Part shown: in pieces, positions 7,041 through 7,728 of the stretch
Layout: every line of letters starts with the position of its first letter
Position numbering within the stretch: the first letter of the stretch is position 1
Assembly (NCBI GenBank): GCA_013205585.1
Contig: JABMML010000062.1
Location: 1 to 7,728 of the forward strand
Direction of reading: 5' to 3'
Origin: Chitinophagaceae bacterium
Lineage (GTDB): Bacteria > Bacteroidota > Bacteroidia > Chitinophagales > Chitinophagaceae
DNA: 7,728 bases
Position numbers and translations under genes: made by a program
The notes under the pieces: generated by a model
Told to the model about the DNA's origin: nothing
Database searches by the model: none
Seen by the model: the letters and a program-made list of their open reading frames with translations, nothing else

Positions 7041-7067
7041 TATGATATCACAAATTGTGACCTCATA
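7041..7067. repeat. Palindrome copy 4 (diverged left arm)
   Basis: The left arm TATGATATCACAA faces TTGTGACCTCATA around A7054, with two mismatched positions. It is the only copy with a changed core (ATCACAA for GTCACAA) and with A at the centre. One mismatch becomes a G-U pair in minus-strand RNA. Confidence 0.93.
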
Positions 7068-7091
7068 GGGCAAAAACGAGGGTATTTATAC

Positions 7092-7616
7092 TTAAATCTT
7101 CAAGCGCATCACATAATCGTCCATGTAAAAGCCATTGCCAATATCGAATTTAAATTCGAGTTCTTTAATAAAACCTTTTTTTAAATAAAAAGTATAAGCG
7201 TTATTTAATTTATTCACCTGCAAGAATAAAGAGTTAGACCCTGCTGCCTTGGAAACCTCGATGCATTTATTTAATAAGGCCTTGCCAGCTCCAGTACCTT
7301 GTGCTTCGGGAAGTACATATAATTTATTGATTTTGTGTGCAATCTCATTTGAGTCTTCTTCTTTTTCAGGGCTTACAGAACAAAAACCCACTGCATCCCA
7401 TAGTCCATTTTCTTTTTTAATGCTAGCTATATAAAATTCGCAACCCGTATTCATTTGTGTTTCTAATGAGTCATTGCTGTACATCCAATCCAACATGAAA
7501 TCAATTTGTGCTTGAGATATGATATGACCATAAGTGCTGGGCCAAGTGCGCTCCGATACAGATCTGATAAAATCTCTGTCAGTTAAGCCAGCACGTGTTA
7601 TTTGAATTTCGGTCAT
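7092..7616 (-). CDS. GNAT family N-acetyltransferase, PaiA-like
   Basis: This 174-residue cytoplasmic enzyme is expected to move an acetyl group from acetyl-CoA to an amine. The acetyl-CoA pyrophosphate loop is QGTGAG (106-111), inside motif A KINKLYVLPEAQGTGAGKAL (96-115). Motif B follows as LFLQVNKLNNAYTFYLKKGF (130-149), with the usual Asn-Ala-x-x-Phe-Tyr-x-x-x-Gly-Phe pattern. The N-terminal helix region ERTWPSTYGHIIS (22-34) and the C-terminal DDYVM (166-170) resemble PaiA-type polyamine acetyltransferases such as the Bacillus subtilis protein. Spermidine is therefore one candidate substrate, but this is a similarity impression only. The length is normal and the ATG at 7616 is the natural start. 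The gene is convergent with the 3D-domain gene, and its stop codon lies 24 bp from the last palindrome. Its 82-bp AT-rich leader has no clear promoter; GATTTTTG at 7698-7691 is the nearest approach to a -7 element. Confidence 0.92.
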   Translation of the reverse strand: MTEIQITRAGLTDRDFIRSVSERTWPSTYGHIISQAQIDFMLDWMYSNDSLETQMNTGCEFYIASIKKENGLWDAVGFCSVSPEKEEDSNEIAHKINKLYVLPEAQGTGAGKALLNKCIEVSKAAGSNSLFLQVNKLNNAYTFYLKKGFIKELEFKFDIGNGFYMDDYVMRLKI

Positions 7617-7698
7617 TGATTTTTTTTGTTATAATAAGTTAAGTCCAAGTTGATAATTTTAGTTAAATAAAAACATATTCATTTAAACTACAAAAATC

Positions 7699-7728
7699 TT
7701 ACCCTAACTGCGCTAAACTTTCTTCAAT
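7699..7728 (-). CDS. Possible C-terminal end of a gene entering from the right
   Basis: The minus strand from the right edge reads IEESLAQLG followed by a TAA stop. The other two minus frames hit stops within this stretch, and no plus-strand start is nearby. The residues look like a natural protein C-terminus, but ten codons are too few to identify a family. If real, the gene ends 82 bp before the GNAT start on the same strand. Confidence 0.4.
   Translation of the reverse strand: MEESLAQLG

Larger units (their letters stand above)
6914..7067. repeat. Array of four phased 27-nt palindromes between convergent genes
   Basis: Four palindromes share the core GTCACAA-N-TTGTGAC (left arm of copy 4 reads ATCACAA). 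They are flanked outside by TATG and CATA in most copies and centred at 6927, 6969, 7012 and 7054. Linkers of 15-16 nt are also related, roughly GGGnnAATTTnnAGG, and a further linker-like stretch lies on each side (about 6899-6913 and 7068-7082), the last one abutting the GNAT 3' end. The total unit is 42-43 bp. The array fills most of the 204-bp gap between the 3D-domain and GNAT stop codons. No T-run follows any hairpin, so ordinary intrinsic termination is poorly supported. Protein-binding array, recombination substrate, or transcript-end hairpins are all possible. Confidence 0.95.

Noticed and set aside
6916..7067. Tiny ORFs inside the palindromes (ATG...TAG, about 8 codons, pattern M-x-S-Q-x-V-T-T/S)
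   Set aside because: Copies 1, 3 and 4 contain one because TATG/CATA ends and the following GGG create a start and a TAG. Copy 2 reads on for 25 codons. The pattern follows from the palindrome, and changes between copies keep the dyad rather than the peptide.
6914..7067. CRP/FNR-type binding sites
   Set aside because: The half-sites are in the opposite order to TGTGA-N6-TCACA, and the array lies between two stop codons rather than upstream of a gene.
6899..7082. CRISPR array
   Set aside because: The repeated part is itself a near-perfect palindrome with diverging copies, the linkers between copies are similar to each other rather than unique, and no cas gene is present.
7249..7434. Plus-strand ORF inside the GNAT gene
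   Set aside because: It is antisense to GNAT motifs A and B, with no independent support.

Overview
The window is AT-rich DNA from a member of the Bacteroidota, probably a Chitinophagales/Sphingobacteriia-type genome. The phylum call rests on three things: Bacteroidota-type promoters (TAnnTTTG at -7, TTTG at -33), start codons without Shine-Dalgarno sequences, and a gene mix of GH20 hexosaminidase, an Omp85-like outer-membrane barrel and AsnC/Lrp regulators. The family-level placement is a guess. No RNA gene, insertion sequence, CRISPR array or phage gene is visible.

Left half (1-4258, all minus strand). Three genes are read leftward: a secreted GH20 beta-N-acetylhexosaminidase (4258-2351), an outer-membrane POTRA/beta-barrel protein only 15 bp downstream (2335-491), and an unrecognised protein cut off by the left window edge (426-1). 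The first two look like one transcription unit of envelope genes. The third may have its own promoter.

Centre (4352-6887). S-adenosylhomocysteine hydrolase (ahcY, minus) ends in a strong intrinsic terminator. Its promoter is very clear and fixes the start codon at 5786. Divergent from it is an Lrp/AsnC regulator (5903-6406), followed on the same strand by a small membrane-anchored 3D-domain protein (6450-6887). The 116-bp ahcY/lrp intergenic region carries an AT-rich palindrome over the ahcY -33 element, a plausible operator.

Right part (6888-7728). The 3D-domain gene and a convergent GNAT acetyltransferase gene (7616-7092) are separated by 204 bp. This stretch holds the most unusual feature of the window: four 27-nt palindromes with core GTCACAA-N-TTGTGAC, centred at 6927, 6969, 7012 and 7054. 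Their spacing of 42/43/42 bp is close to four helical turns. The outer positions of the arms vary between copies, and in copy 3 the changes are matched on both arms. The array does not resemble a CRISPR or an ordinary terminator, and I cannot assign it a function. A likely C-terminal tail of a further minus-strand gene touches the right edge.
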